Source: Liolophura sinensis
Lineage: Eukaryota; Mollusca; Polyplacophora; Chitonida; Chitonidae
Assembly: GCF_032854445.1 (NCBI RefSeq)
Contig: NC_088302.1
Span: 34,815,979 to 34,879,978 of the forward strand
Direction of reading: 5' to 3'
Length of the DNA: 64,000 nucleotides
How positions within the stretch are numbered: the first letter of the stretch is position 1; every line of letters begins with the position of its first letter. The position numbers and the translations under genes are program-made. The notes below the pieces were generated by a model, which was not told the DNA's origin, made no database searches, and saw nothing but the letters and a program-made list of their open reading frames with translations. Shown here one piece after another: positions 47,100-60,470 of the stretch.

Positions 47100-48280
47100 A
47101 TATAAAACAGATGGTTCAACTCAGGTATGAACTGATAAGAAGGTTACGTGCTACAGGTAGAGCACGGTGGTTAGGGTTACCTGTAGGGGAAGGTGTGTTT
47201 AGGCGGAGTCCTAGCCTGAAGGTGACTCAGACTGCCAGAGACAACCACTCTTAGATCCTCCCTAAACAATCCACGTGGAGATCAAGGCGTTCAGTTGAAA
47301 CAATCCCCTCACCGCACAGGCCAGATGTGCAGGGCCCATTGGTGGTTAGCTAACATTTCTGTGGTAACTTTAGGTTTCTCCTCAAGATAGTTGTGGGAAA
47401 AGCTGAGCATTTGTTGATAGATAGGGCATCAGTGATGAACTTTGCGGAGTCTGGAGATGTGCCAAAGACCCTTGCATTGCATAACGAACACGAGTGCTTT
47501 ACCAAAAGCGCTGTTTGCATTTTTCTTTGTTGGGAGACGATTAATCTAAATGAGCCGTGTAGAAAATGTGGACTTCTCAAAATGTTTCTGTTGTTCCTTA
47601 CCTGGTTTTCTTTGAGTAACATTCCGGGAGAAAGTGAACGAAAATCCAGAATGGTGAAAAGTGATATTGTCTGTGAGCCTTAACTGGTATAGCTGTTCAA
47701 CGGTTAGCCGAAAATATGAAAAGAAGCTGTCAAAACAACCCTTTTTGGGATTATTTTGTTTGAGCCAGGTGTCTAGATTTTCATTTTTCTGTATCCAACC
47801 AATGATAAAATCGATGAAAGAGAGCCCAATTAGCACTAATTTTTAGTTTCAAATTTTTCTGCAGCTGTCTAACCATATGGTATGTTATGCCAAGGATGCT
47901 TGCCATTAGTGTTGTTTATTCGCATCATCCCAGTACCTTGAGAGCACACTGTTGCAACTGCTGTGTCCTTCATATCAATGACCCAGTCTGTGTTACATGC
48001 ATGCATGGTCAGGCCGACCCCATTCTGTTAAGATTAATGTCAACTTCAGCCCTTTATTTGCCACATGTCATAAATCAATAGCATGGGTTGACCCAGACAT
48101 GGTGGAAATTGTCATTTATGACATAGACTGGAAACAAATGGCCTGAGGCCAAACTGGCATTGATGTTTTATCATAGGACAATCATTACATACAGCGTTCA
48201 AGTTGGAATGTCCACTGTCCTCGGATAATGGCACAGCTGTCACAAGATTTTAATAGTGCTAAGGTCAAAATGTTAAAAGT
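47100..48280. other. ANKRD50 intron, nothing recognised
   Basis: Open frames on both strands at 47350-47836 overlap one another and match no domain. No ankyrin repeat signature. Confidence 0.45.
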
Positions 48281-48294
48281 GACAAATGCTAATG

Positions 48295-48600
48295 TGTAAA
48301 AGGAATAACATGTCTTACTCAAGGATAAAAGGAATGAGTCGATTATTCAAAATGAATAAAATGAATAAGCTAGTTGTCTTATTGCAGGAGGAAAGGAATA
48401 AGAATTAAGACGGCTGGAAAAGTTAGACTCTTCAAGGGCAAAATGAATAAGATGTGTCACTCAAGGACATTAAGTATAGACGGCTTATTCAAGGACAAAT
48501 TTAATAAGGTGGTTTATTCAAGGACAAAATGAATGATCAGTTGCTTGTTTCCAGAGGAGGAATGGCATCTGGCTTGTCCAAGGACAAAGTGACCTTTGCA
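48295..48600 (+). repeat. degenerate AAGGACAAAATGAATAAG repeat
   Basis: Variants of TTATTCAAGGACAAAATGAA recur about nine times over 300 bases with a period of roughly 35 to 40. Confidence 0.7.
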
Positions 48601-48609
48601 TAGGAACTT

Positions 48610-49390
48610 GTTAACAAAGCACTAGCAGATTTTATGTTTGTAACATTTTCGATCACAGTATCAACATATTTAAAGAAATGGTCATTATCTCCTAGCTCAG
48701 CCTTCTGTCTGCTGTAGAGTGACCATTACAGGAACTACATCAGAATGTGCTACATTTTCCTGTCAATAGTAGGACAGCTGATTGTATGTATATACAAATA
48801 TGCATCAATGTATCCAACCCATTATTAATGGGAAAGGTGTATATATTTAATGATAGATATTGATTTTGGCCCTGTGTAAAAGTCAAAGGTGTTGACTTTT
48901 CCCTGTCTGCCAGTATATATTGCTACATGTCTGGAACATCCTGAGCATAGCTGTTTGTTCCAGGCTATACATGCCTGTGGCCATCATTTCTCAAATGGTA
49001 GAGACTGGAGATATTGGCATATTAGCAAGTTTGTGGAAGAGTTACATATGTTATGGTTTATTTGTAACCATTTCAAGCTTTTACATACATTACGTACAAA
49101 TTAATGTTTCTTCACTCCGTTGTTGTGCAAGCATACGGCAAGCATACAGCATTTCTCCTCACCTTGCCATTTGTTAAATCACATTCAAGGAGAGACAACA
49201 TACTCAAATGTGCATTCTAACCGCATAGCACACAACATGAGGGTTCAATCCTGGCTTTGGACAAAGCCTTCATAGATTTCCCGCTTTCACTGTCCATGGG
49301 ACCTTGTTGACAGTAAGTAGTTGATGACACTCATTTGCTTTATCTTTATATGTTAGTAATATGGTGCACAAGTCACACTTCAGAAAGTCC
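48610..49390. other. ANKRD50 intron, nothing recognised
   Basis: No feature recognised. Confidence 0.5.
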
Positions 49391-49399
49391 ATGAGGAAG

Positions 49400-49520
49400 T
49401 TGCCAAAGGTCAGTGGTTTAAACCAGGCAGTTTGGCATCCTCTGACCTCATTACATAAAACTGATCGGCATCATGTAAGTGAAAAATGTTTGAGTATGCC
49501 ATGACAAAAAACACTCAATA
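49400..49520 (+). mobile_element. very old SINE family B remnant
   Basis: Order of blocks follows the family B 3' half: GAGGAAGTTGCCA, TCAGTGGTTTAAACCAGGCA, CATCATGTAAGTGAAAAATG, TTTGAGTATGCC. Strongly decayed. Confidence 0.45.
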
Positions 49521-49529
49521 TCTCAGTCA

Positions 49530-50920
49530 TGTGCATTTCCTTACAAAATCTTACATGGTGCAAAAGCTGCACATTGCTTTCATACAATATAAACCATCTT
49601 TAGCCATTAAAGTTTGCAAGTGGGGTTGCAAATATTCCAGGATTAAGTTACAAATTTTTTGATCATTTTTGAACCCATATTTTTTTACAGAAGTGTCATA
49701 AATGCTAATGCAGTGTATGGGATTCTGTTTTAAGGGCCAGTAGTGTCTGCAGACACCAGATAGTTCAGCTCCTCTCTATATATATATACATCCTCTACTA
49801 GCCCAGTAAACAGTACACCTTTCTCACGCTGCTCACTCTCTAAGCCAAATGGTGCTGCAGGGGTCAGGATAGATGGTTCGCTTCTCCAGCACCTCATTAG
49901 TCAGACACTTTGTCTGAAGTTTCCTGCAAATTGAATAAACTACCTAAATTCCTGCCTTCTTCAGAGCTCTAGGTCTGTCAGTGACGGGTGAGGTAGGGTC
50001 AAGACTGACAGCTCTCTCTCATCTATTATGCCCCGCCATTTGTTGTTGGTTGCATCATCGCTCCACTCCATGTACTGAAATGGCTGTGGAATTCCGCATA
50101 ATCAGGAAGCTGTTTATCACTTAGTCACAATTAGCCACCAAAAGCAATGCTATTTCTGTATTTAGAAGCATATTTTTTGACTGGGGATTGACATTTATAG
50201 AATGAAACAGCTAAAAACTCTTGATGTACAATGTAAGCTGTAAACTGAGACACATTTTCCCGTTTTTTTTATTTTTCCTTGTAAATTTTGAAACATGAAA
50301 ATGTGAATTATTCCCGGAATCTAAATGGAATTGATTTTTCCTCCTAGTTGACATTAATTCCTGTAATTTGCTTAGAAGCCTGTAACTTTATACTTCCCTG
50401 TTCTCTGTGTGAGCATGACCTTGCTACCATTTTCTAAACACAGTAAAATAATTTAAACAGGCTCCCGTTTGATAATAAAAGTCACCCAAGCCATCAAAGC
50501 ATAAACAGAATTCCCAATGTCCCAGCAAGCATCCCATTTCTTTTGTTTCAAACTAATATTGGCATTTTTTCTGATAAGAGTTTAAATGTCTCTCAGTTTT
50601 CGCCAAAACAGGGGGCTTTCTTTCATTAGAGAAATGCGATCCTTGTAGATGAAGGTTAGCAGTCATAAACCATTGGAATAGCTACAGCTGGTCTTTATCA
50701 GCTGCCCTGGTAGATCGCTGAGAGGCTTTAGCCATAAATACTGAGGAAAAAGTGGGCATTAACTGTCCTGGATGCCCAGATGAAACCTACAATGAACAAA
50801 CAAAGATGTGAAGCAAACTCCAATAAACTTCATTGGTGCAAAACATCCTCTGGTCTTCTCTTTAATCTTGATCCCTGTACAGCACCAGCCCTGAAAAATG
50901 TCTTAAACTGAAACACATGA
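49530..50920. other. ANKRD50 intron, nothing recognised
   Basis: No feature recognised. Confidence 0.5.
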
Positions 50921-50929
50921 TTTACAAAA

Positions 50930-51150
50930 ACACTGGCTTTTGTTTGGCTATGTTGGTAGGATGCAGGGCCTTTTGGCTGTGTAAACACTGCTGATTGGTG
51001 ATCCAGAGTTGGACAGTGTCAGGTGATCACCATGACAGCGGCAGCCATCTTGCACCTTGACAACCATGGCTGGAGGAGTCTGCCTATGGGTGGCTTTGGA
51101 ATTGTCGGTCTCCAGTGACATTCCTGAGACTGACCTGCCCTAAGGTTTTT
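50930..51150. promoter_or_regulatory. GC-richer intronic segment with TF-like sites
   Basis: Less AT-rich than the flanks and contains GTAAACA (Fox-like), two CAGGTG/GGTGATC-type sites and GCAGCCATCTTG (YY1-like). Function is inferred from motifs only. Confidence 0.2.
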
Positions 51151-51159
51151 GGCCTTAGT

Positions 51160-52490
51160 TTTGTATATTAGCTGCTCCTAGCCAGTTAACCCCTGGTCAC
51201 CACTGGGGAACAGAGCCACCGGTCTTGAAATCAGACATGACCACACCTGCCCCAGAAACTCCAAGATCCATTTGTGTTTGTTGCTTTTTCGGCAACTGCC
51301 TGTTTTTGTTAAGAAGCCTTTGGAGACTGGATGACCCAGTGTATTTATAACCCTCAGAGATAAGACTCATCTTTCCCAGGGGGCTCCTGTGAAGCCAGTC
51401 TCAAGCTATGACCCTCTCCAGATCTGTCTGTGCAATTCACAAGAGTTTATGAGGAGCTTGTGATGTGGATAAAATCATCAATACACAGATGCTTCATTGT
51501 TTTGAGAAATCTCTGTTGAAATCTAACTCATCCATCAAACTTTGTGTGAAACTTGTGGACAATATTGTTCATGGAATCCATACTTAAAGACAAGACTTAT
51601 GTTGTACATAAACATCTTTATGTATACAGATATGTTTGAAGTCATAAATCATAATCCCAAAGGATTCAATAGCTAGAATTGTCCAACTCCAATCTAATAA
51701 TTGTCCATGTATAGCAAGCAATGTAATAGTCTGACATTTTTCCATATCAGTCATTTTTTTTTTTTTTTTTACAGCTTTTTTTTCTTCCTCGTCCTATCAT
51801 GCTATTGAAAAGTCATTTGGGAATTGACATGCCATGAATAATGGGACTGAGGAGCATACACTTTAAACTCGGGTGAATTTACGCTGTTATGAAGCATCGC
51901 CTAATCCTTGTTGATAATTCCCGCATTTCAGCTGCGTTTATTTCATTTCTGCCATACCATGCCCATTTGGTATTGTAATTTTCTCTACCCAGCCCTGGTT
52001 TCAATCAGGATAACAAAAAACACTCAGTTTCCTGACTGCCAATATTTTGCCAATATTGAGGATAAATTAGACTTGCTGATCTTCCTCTATGATGGCAGAT
52101 ATTGATGTATCTGGATCTCGGTAAACACATCTCATTGAGTGGAAGTAACCAGTATGCTGCGGTAGGCCACCATTTACATAAAAGTCAGCCCTCAGCTGAA
52201 TTGTGAGGCTAACAGCATTCCAATCCCCAGAAAATATCGGATCAAAGGAACTACTTTTGTATTTTAAGAATTGATCTGTCAGGACCTTCTTTGTTTGATA
52301 CACAAAATAGAAACATTATTACTTTTACATTATTTGGGGGATTATTTTTGTAAATAAAAATGTGGAACTGAGTACTCATAAAGGGCATATTAAAACTTAT
52401 ACCTTCCGTTGCTTTTTGTAAGTTTATAGTTAAATGCGATTAAGCTCCCTTTAGCATTGTTCATGGCCTTGTAATCAGTATCCTGATACT
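51160..52490. other. ANKRD50 intron; long T-run
   Basis: A T-run near 51755-51773 followed by ACAG mimics a splice acceptor but no coding follows. Confidence 0.5.
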
Positions 52491-52504
52491 TCATACATGT
52501 CTGT

Positions 52505-52745
52505 TACATAGAGGTGGAGTGTAAAATGGGTGTGAAGTGTAAATGGATATGAAGTGTAAATAATGGTGGCATTTAAATGGATGCGAAGTGTAAGTGGAGA
52601 TGAAGTGCTATTACAAATAGAGTGTAAATAGAAGTGGATTGTAAATGGAGTTTGAGTGTCTTACATAGAGAAGTGTAAATGGAGGTGGAGTGTAAATAGA
52701 GGTGGAGTGCAAGTGAAGGTGAAGTGTAAATGGAAGTTGATTGTT
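52505..52745 (+). repeat. GGAGGTGGAGTGTAAAT minisatellite
   Basis: Degenerate short units of GAAGTGTAAATGGAGGT / GGAGTGTAAATAGAGGT over 240 bases. The minus-strand peptide LHLYLHSTSIYT is a repeat artefact. Confidence 0.85.
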
Positions 52746-53094
52746 GGAAGGTGGTTGGCTGGATTACCACATTAACATGTGAAGCTGTAAATATTTTCCA
52801 GCACCACTTCATTTGATTTTTTGACTCTTCACACTTGATGACTCATTATGTCCTGAAAAGTTTGCCACAAACTTGATGGAAATATGTGGGAAATTGTCTT
52901 GATTTCCAGCACTAGAATTTTCGAAAAAAATAAAAAAAACAGAATAGGCAGTTGTGAATAACGGTGCATTCTTGTGCGTGTTGCTATCTTTATATCTGGA
53001 CACTATAGCCCATTAAACCTGACTGTATTTTTTTATGCCATTAAGTGCAATAGTAAAGATCACGCTCAATTCAGCTGCAGGCTATTTTAGTTGC

Positions 53095-53507
53095 CACCCC
53101 ACTTCATCTGATTTTAACTGGAAACTCTGCCTTACTGAAAAGTCAGTATGGCCATGAATCAAGATGAAATGAGGCTTGAGAATATTTGCAGTATACAATG
53201 TGTTCAATTAGGTTGATTCTGTATCACCATATAGGTCAAACTACACAGTCTGCTTTTAATCATCAGCAAAGTTCCCAGTTACAGACATTTTGCAAAATGT
53301 CACCCCACTTCATCTGATTTTGACTGGAAACTCTGCCTTACCGAAAAGTCAGTATGGCCATGAATCAAGAAGAAATGAGGCTTAAGAATATCTGCAGTAT
53401 ACAATGTGTTCAATTAGGTTGATTCTGTATCACCATATAGGTCAAACTACACAGTCTGCTTTTAATCATCAGCGAAGTTTCCAGTTACTGACATTTTGCA
53501 AGATGTC
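53095..53507 (+). repeat. 206-bp tandem duplication
   Basis: Two adjacent copies, with the second ACTTCATCTG at 53307 against 53101, differ at only about ten positions (for example GATGAAATG/GAAGAAATG, GCAAAG/GCGAAG). A recent local duplication. Confidence 0.97.
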
Positions 53508-53514
53508 ATTGACT

Positions 53515-54225
53515 GTTTTAACCTACAAGCTTTATGGGATATAAGACTTCATATTTGAGGTTCAATTTTCAGGATTGCTACTCCAGTTATTGAAAGTAGG
53601 ATGATTTGAAGTACATATTCTTGTGCAGTGAAATCCTCTAAGTGCATGTAGTGCTAAATTCCCAGATTTAGTAAAAAAATGGCTTTTGTATACTATAGTT
53701 TAGGCATTTACCATATTGTGTTTTTGACGTTTTCCGGTACCAGGTTTGTTACGTACTTCAAGAGCGAGCCAACATTAAAAAAAGAATGGAATAAAATAAA
53801 AAAAAATGAAAATCCATTTTTTATTTTGCTCAATCGTAATGTTTTCTCATGATTTTCCTGTTTTTCGTGGCTTTCCGATAACATAGATAACATTTTGGGA
53901 CAGTCCGCATTTTCCACAGTTTAGATGATTTTTTATTTTTATTTTTATACCCTCCTGTGACATTGAAAAAAAGATTCATTCTGCCAGGAAAACAAAAAAT
54001 TTAATTGGTATTGCCTAAAGATAAACCATTGAGATCCATAGAATATATAATGTGGATTACTTATTAATACCAGAAATTGCTCCTATTCAGCCATTTGGGT
54101 TTTGACAGAGATCGATGAGGGCTAAGAAATCCCTGATGCATTTGGCTTTATCCACCTGCTAGCATAGGAAGGAAGAGATCCGCTTAGACTGACTAATATA
54201 GATCAGAATGCATTGGTTGCTTCAT
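53515..54225. other. ANKRD50 intron, nothing recognised
   Basis: AT-rich, no feature recognised. Confidence 0.5.
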
Positions 54226-54239
54226 CATCTTTTACTTTG

Positions 54240-54502
54240 GAGGCCACCGTGGCTCAGTTGGTTAGCGCGCTAGCACAGCGACCCAGGAGCCTCTCACCAA
54301 TGCGGTTGCTATGAGTTCAAGTCCAGCTCATGCTGGCTTCCTCTCCGGCCGTAAGTGGGAAGGCCTGTCAGCAACCTGCAGATGGTCCTGGGTTTCCCCT
54401 GGGCTCTGCCTAGTTTCCTCCCATCATAATGCTGGCTGCCGTCGTATAAGTGAAATATTCTTGAGTACGGCGTAAAACACCAATCAGATCAGATCAGATC
54501 AG
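54240..54502 (+). mobile_element. full-length SINE family B with TSD
   Basis: Complete element with head GAGGCCACCGTGGCTCAGTT and tail GGCGTAAAACACCAATCAGA ending in an (AGATC)n run. The 13-bp direct repeat ATCTTTTACTTTG at 54227-54239 and 54503-54515 is its target duplication. Confidence 0.97.
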
Positions 54503-54529
54503 ATCTTTTACTTTGTGTCTTTTTTTAAC

Positions 54530-55530
54530 GTTTATATTGATTCTGCTGTAAGCATTTGATTTCACACTAACTAATCATATAGAAAATGATTGTCAAGGAA
54601 TTTTTGTATTTAATACCTTGAATATCTTGTGATGGAATAAATAATGTATATTTATATATTATGAATCAAAAAAGATATAAATGCACAAAAATAACTTTAA
54701 ACTGTTTGGTTTAAACTGTTTCTTGTTTCTCTCTCTTTAAACTTCAAAGAAATTGACTTACCTCATTTGCATATACAGTATATACAGTATGGGCCTTGAC
54801 TTTTCACTGGACAATATGAATTTATATCATTAAAACACTTGTGAAACAAAGAAACCCACATAGCATTTAATGAGATAATAAGAAAGCAAGTAATCGAAAA
54901 AGCAGAAGGTGAGAAGCACATTGCTGTATCAAGGGAGCATTCAGTATTTGTTATTATAGCTGCTGAAAATACTGTTAACCTGGTTGAGGTGAATGAGACG
55001 AGGTAACAAAAAAAAAAAATTGTTGGATGGTTTTGTACTATTTAGTAGTAGTTTTTAGTTTAGCGTCAGTCCCTGACGGATTGGGGAAGGAATAGTAAAC
55101 CTCCTCAGGTACTGTATTGGACAGCACTCTGGTGATGCAGTTTTCTCTGCAAGTTGGTGATGCAGCCATTTGTCACATGTTGGTAAAGCTGCAATTAATG
55201 TGTGGAGGCCAGGCAGGTAATACTGTGCCTGGATTAAGACAGGTTAAGCTAACAGATGGTGTTCTGGTCACACTCTAAACACGTTACGTTTGATGTGAAA
55301 TGTTCACAGATTGAGTCAGGGCACTGTGGTGTACAGACTTTGTTTTCCCATCGGCTTATTACCTGGTAGTGTTTGTACAACAATTGTACAGGTACAAGCT
55401 TTCCAGACTTGTAGGCAGGAGCTGTCTGTTTGCTGGGCAGGTGCAGACTTTCAATCTATACCAGGACAAGTTTTTCTTTACTCAAAGCAAACCAAAAACC
55501 AGAAAGAAAAATAAAACGGTTTCAGAGCCA
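54530..55530. other. ANKRD50 intron, nothing recognised
   Basis: No feature recognised; TATACAGTA tandem near 54773-54788. Confidence 0.5.
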
Positions 55531-55539
55531 GATTAATCT

Positions 55540-56015
55540 TCCCAGAGCAGCTCATGTTTTCTGGACAGGCTCAATCTTCCTAGGCCAGCTCATTTTTTTC
55601 TTGATTGGCTCAATCTTCCTGGACAGGCTCAATCTTCCTAGGCCAGCTCATTTTTTTCTGGATTGGCTCAATCTTCCTGGACAGGCTCTATCTTCCTAGG
55701 CCAGCTCATTTATTTCTGGATTGGCTCAATCTCCCTGGGCAGGCTCAGTCTTCCTAGGCCAGCTCATTTATTTCTGGATTAGCTCAGTCTTCCTGGACAG
55801 GCTCAATCTTCCTAGGTCAGCTCATTTTTTCTGGATTGGCTCAATCTTCCTGGGCAGGCTCAGTCTTCCTAGGCCAGCTCATTTATTTCTGGATTGGCTC
55901 AATCTTCCTGGGCAGGCTCAATCTTCCTAGGCCAGCTCATTTATTTCTGGATTGGCTCAATCTTCCTGGACATGCTCAATCTTTCTGGATACAGACTCAA
56001 TCATTCTGGACTAGC
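55540..56015 (+). repeat. 58-bp minisatellite
   Basis: About eight units of 58 bp built on GGCTCAATCTTCCTGGACA and GGCTCAATCTTCCTAGGCCA then GCTCATTTATTTCTGGATT; the unit itself is an internal near-duplicate. Because 58 is not a multiple of three, open frames with the same peptide appear in different frames, which shows they are not protein-coding. Confidence 0.95.
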
Positions 56016-56019
56016 TAGG

Positions 56020-57810
56020 AAGATAGGCCTTGTCCTCATAGGTATAAGAAGGTTTCCTTTTTTTTCCACCAGCTTTTTCATTATCTTTAAGCTTTGTTTC
56101 TTACAGGCTTATTATTTTTCAAGATTTTTTTTAATTTCCTGCAAGCCTTTGATGCTTTCTTCTGCAAGCATTTTTCCATGTGGAAACAAAGCCTGATGGA
56201 ATTTATTTTGTGCTGTTATTGATTTCTTGCCCTCTTTGCGAATGCTAATACACTGAAAAAAAAAAACATGCATCAAACTGTCACTTCGTTCTGTTTTACT
56301 ACAATTGTAAAGTACGTTTTTGTGGATAAATGAAAGGAATTTGTTTGTAAGAAATATTAATCACAGTCACAAATTCCACTAGCAGCCTTTGGGTTCTTAA
56401 TTTGTATTTGTTATGATTTTTTTTTAATATCAAAAGTGAGAAAACAGGATAAGGCAATGTGCAGTGAATTAAAAATTACACAATTAGCTGTGTTGCATTG
56501 AATAAAGAAAATGAACAGACAATCTGTTAGTGACCTTCTGCTATCAGCTCCCTCGTGACCAGATTAAATCCTGTGCTGTTAACATACCCTAACTTTTGAT
56601 GTTGAATGGCATATTTGACAGTTCCTTGACCTTGACCAGAGAACTGAAGGATGAACGCTCAAAATTGCCAAGAGTAAAGGTCCAAATTTGGGAGATTCAA
56701 AGCCTTATGATTATATATATTTTTGATGTAACATACATTTATGAGGTTTATTTTGGTGGAATCATAAATTTTATTCACTGCTATGATTGGAATTTCTGTT
56801 GATATCTTGCATGTTCTTCATTTTACCTTTAAAGCACACGTAGTGTGCACATATCATGGAATATGTATTCAAATGTGTATACATGTGGAATTATTATTTA
56901 TAATCTAGGATATAAATCATATTGTAACTCATAGTAAAGGAAATGTGTTAAATACATACATTCCTGATTAAGGTAAATAAACAAAAATGTAACAATTAAG
57001 ATATACAAAAGAAAACAATTCAGAAGTATGTTAGGTTTTCATTTATTATGGATATTACGTTTTCCCCTGTAGGAAATTCCTGCTAAACTGAGACATTTTT
57101 TTAGCATTTAATTTAACAAATAAGATTGTAAGGTTTAAAATAGTAAGAACACAATTTAGAAATGGGTTATTGATTTTTTTTTTTTATGATTGATGTTATG
57201 TTGCTGTCATCAGTTAAAATGTGTACATGTTGACATAGGATATGATTCTAGATAAATGCATTTGTAGATACGAAAAGGATTCATAACAGCAACGTTTAAT
57301 TCATGCTGTGGAATTCCATATAACTAGTGTATTGAAAACGATGACCTTAAACTGTCAGTTACAATGAAATTCCATCCTTCAGGTATAATAGCCTAGGATG
57401 TCAGCTGGTACTGGCAAGATAGTTTTCCAATGGGAGCCAGAATCTTAGCCAAGCCAAACGTTTTCTTCCCCTCAGTTTGTTGGCTTGGTCTGGCCATGGT
57501 ATGTTTGGTCTGAAGAGTGGGCACCCAATCTTGGCTTCTTAGGTAGATCAATAACAATGTTGAGGAAGCAGGTAATTGAATTCTGTCTTCTGAAACCAGA
57601 AATGAAGCCCATCTTCTCTTGCTTTATACTCCACCATTAATGGAGTTTTGCTGCATTGTGTTTATGAAGATACGGCAAAATATTACCCTTCTGCGATAGC
57701 CATGTTAGATTAACAGAAGTTCCTCTGTAATTATTCTATTTCGCACGCAAAGTGTTGTTTATGTACAAAGGAGCTGTATTTGAAGTGCACAAGGTAATGC
57801 ATGAGGGTAT
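56020..57810. other. ANKRD50 intron, nothing recognised
   Basis: AT-rich without recognised exons or repeats. Confidence 0.5.
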
Positions 57811-57819
57811 TTGCTATAG

Positions 57820-58710
57820 AGTGAGATAAGACTTTCAGACATCCATTTTAGTAGACCATTTTTGTTTGTGTGAAGTAGATAATATATCATGACTAGATAA
57901 AAGAATCCAAGAGATAATTAAACCAGCAGATTTCGCTTTACCTGACTAATGTATAACAGATATACCAGATGACTGGGTATCTTAAGGGCTAGAAGACATA
58001 TAGTTGTATAGTTTAGCACAATTTGGCACCATTTTGCCCAACCATTCCTACATAGTTTGTGTACTATAGATAATATATAATTCATCTCACACAGCTCGAG
58101 GGATAAACATACCCAGCTGCATTTTGAGGTATTCTAGCTTGTATATAATAGATAGATCTGATACTTCAGCTGGACATTGCAAACAGGCCTGGGGATTATA
58201 TCTTCCCAATGGAGCATAATTTTAACAAACTAGCCCTAGTTTGTGTACTGTATAGATAAGACATTTAGGCATCTCAGATAAGCCAAGAGATAAATCTGCT
58301 AGCATCCATTTTACCAAATCATTGTAGTTTGTGTACAGTAGATAAAACATAAACCAGGCATAAAACATAAACCATGTGATATTTTTCACAATTTAGCCTA
58401 TATTTCACATACACCAAAAGATAAATCTGTTGGCCCCCATTTTACCAGATCATTGATAGTTTGTGTACAGTAGATATTGCCAATGTAATCAGGTGAGGAT
58501 TTATTCACTGTGTGGCACTATTTTACCAAACTATAGTTTGTGTACAGTTGATACAACATAAGCCTGCAGCCAGTTCAATCAGGTCAGGATTTATTCACTG
58601 TCTGGCACTATTTTACCAAACTATAGTTTGTGTACATTTGATAAATATACTTATGCATCACAGATCCTCCAAAAGATAATTCCGCTAGGCACCATTTTGA
58701 TGAAACATCT
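57820..58710 (+). repeat. degenerate TAGTTTGTGTACAGTAGATA repeat
   Basis: The block TAGTTTGTGTACAGTAGATA followed by AAGATAAATCTGCTAG and CATTTTACCAAA recurs seven or more times with spacing of roughly 80-120 bases. Two adjacent units at 58480-58640 are nearly identical. An old array with one younger duplication. Confidence 0.8.
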
Positions 58711-58719
58711 GCCATGAGA

Positions 58720-60400
58720 TAAGACAAAGAGTCATAAAAGGATTGTAGCAGAATAGCATGTTTTATATGGGTCATATGGTATGTGGTGGAGAGAGGGTGG
58801 GGGAGCTGATGGGACGGATTATTAACATAGATATTTATCCTTTTTTAGCTTATGAGGTAAATGGCTATTGTCAAAAGGGTGATAATTTTTATTATTCCCA
58901 GGCACTCCTCGTTAAGGTAAAGTGACCTTTTTGAAATAAATCAAATGAGTGAAACATGGGTGGAATGAAATGAGATTTAAAATATTGCATCCAGTTTGGA
59001 TTATTTTCATCCTTGAATGGATTTTCTCTTTAGAAAGGACACATTCATGTATTTAATTTTTTATGTGTTTTAAATCAGTAAAATACTGTTAACAGGAAAT
59101 ACTATTTATCTACTATCATTTGATTATTTTACTACCTCAACCCTTGAAACTGGAAAAATTCTGGGTATACAAACAAGGTGAATATTACACGTGTATGAAT
59201 TCGGCTAGTGGTTTACAGATGATCGTGGACTTTGCATCACCATCCCAGTTCTCTTTCTCCTAGGACTGTAGTTGGCTGGAAATGGCAAATGGCAATGTGC
59301 ACACAGTATAAAGACAGATAGCAATTGGACGGGTATTGATCTCTGGTTAAGGGAGGGCAGTAAAGCTGGAGAACATGCACTGATCTGTTCAGATAACTAC
59401 CTTAACACTAACCTCTCTCAGTCAATCAATACCCGGCCTTTCAGGCAAAAGGTTCGTATTCGTCCACTGCGTGGTACGTTTGATTAGCTCAAAACTGACT
59501 CATTGTGCACGAATATAGAAGCCACTTTTAAAATGGGGGGCCAGTTTGTATCAAAGGACACAGCAAAATGTAAATGGGTGGAAGGCAAGTCGCCTGGTGA
59601 GGTACAGAAAAGTAAACTGCAAATTGATCAGAATGTGGCTTAAGATGTGCTTTCAGCTCGGACCAAAGCGTATAGCCATGCAACTGGATCGAGCCAGAAA
59701 AGTCTGTGCGGTGAAAATGACACGTTAATTATGAAGCTCACGATTTTTCTGCTGTTAAAGACCTGTTATTGTCTCAGCTTGTTAGCAGACCTAATCATGA
59801 CAACCTGGCCTCTGTCATGTTCATTGCCGAAAGTGTTTAATAAGATCTTGTTTGTGCCCTCTTGGCCTGTATTGAATGACCTTGAAGACTTCTTGCAGGA
59901 GCAGAAAATGCATTGATATCTGAAGTCTGGTCCAATCATGAAGGAAGCAAATCCCTGTGAATAAATTCAGCAAGTGCAAATTCGCAGAAATTCAATATCC
60001 TAATGATCAGGGGAAAGGTACACAGGTCCATCTCTGAGTGAAGAATGCATGGCCAATGGTAAACGGTTGCAAAATTAAGTTAAAAATTTACTAACCCATA
60101 AAGTGACAACAAGTGATTTGTAATTAAGCTACAAGCAGGTATAAATGCATACAGAGTATCACATTGTGTAACAATTATATAATAGCGAACACCATTTTAA
60201 TAAACTAACATGCTGACATGGAGTATAAAATGTTTTTGTCACAGTTCAAATAATGTGGATTGCTTACATTTCCTAGAGGAAAATATTCCTTAATTTTCTA
60301 TATTCACTACTGTTCTGTCCGATTTTTTATGAGGACACTGCAGAAATTACTGTAACATGTTTCATCTATAACTGCCTGTCCGTCTTTATAAATGTTGAAT
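58720..60400. other. ANKRD50 intron, nothing recognised
   Basis: A somewhat GC-richer patch at 59230-59930 has overlapping short frames without recognisable domains. Confidence 0.4.
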
Positions 60401-60414
60401 GCCAATTATATTGT

Positions 60415-60470
60415 GAGGAGAGAGGGGGGGTGGGGGGGAATTTAGTGGGGCGGGGGGGGGTGCAACTTTA
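60415..60470 (+). repeat. G-run cluster, quadruplex-prone
   Basis: Four or more runs of at least five G within about 50 bases. Confidence 0.85.

Noticed and set aside
47350-47836. Overlapping frames that could be a late ANKRD50 exon
   Set aside because: No ankyrin signature (no TPLH/GHxxVV-type blocks), frames overlap on both strands, and no suitable splice sites were seen.
51750-51800. Strong-looking splice acceptor (T-run then ACAG)
   Set aside because: It is followed by another T-run and no open ankyrin-like or other coding sequence.
52573-52812. Minus-strand frame with repeated LHLYLHSTSIYT
   Set aside because: Product of the GTGTAAATGGAGG minisatellite.
55430-56196. Open frames with a repeated FLGQLI.FWIGSIFL peptide
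   Set aside because: They come from a 58-bp minisatellite; the same peptide appears in successive frames because 58 is not a multiple of three.
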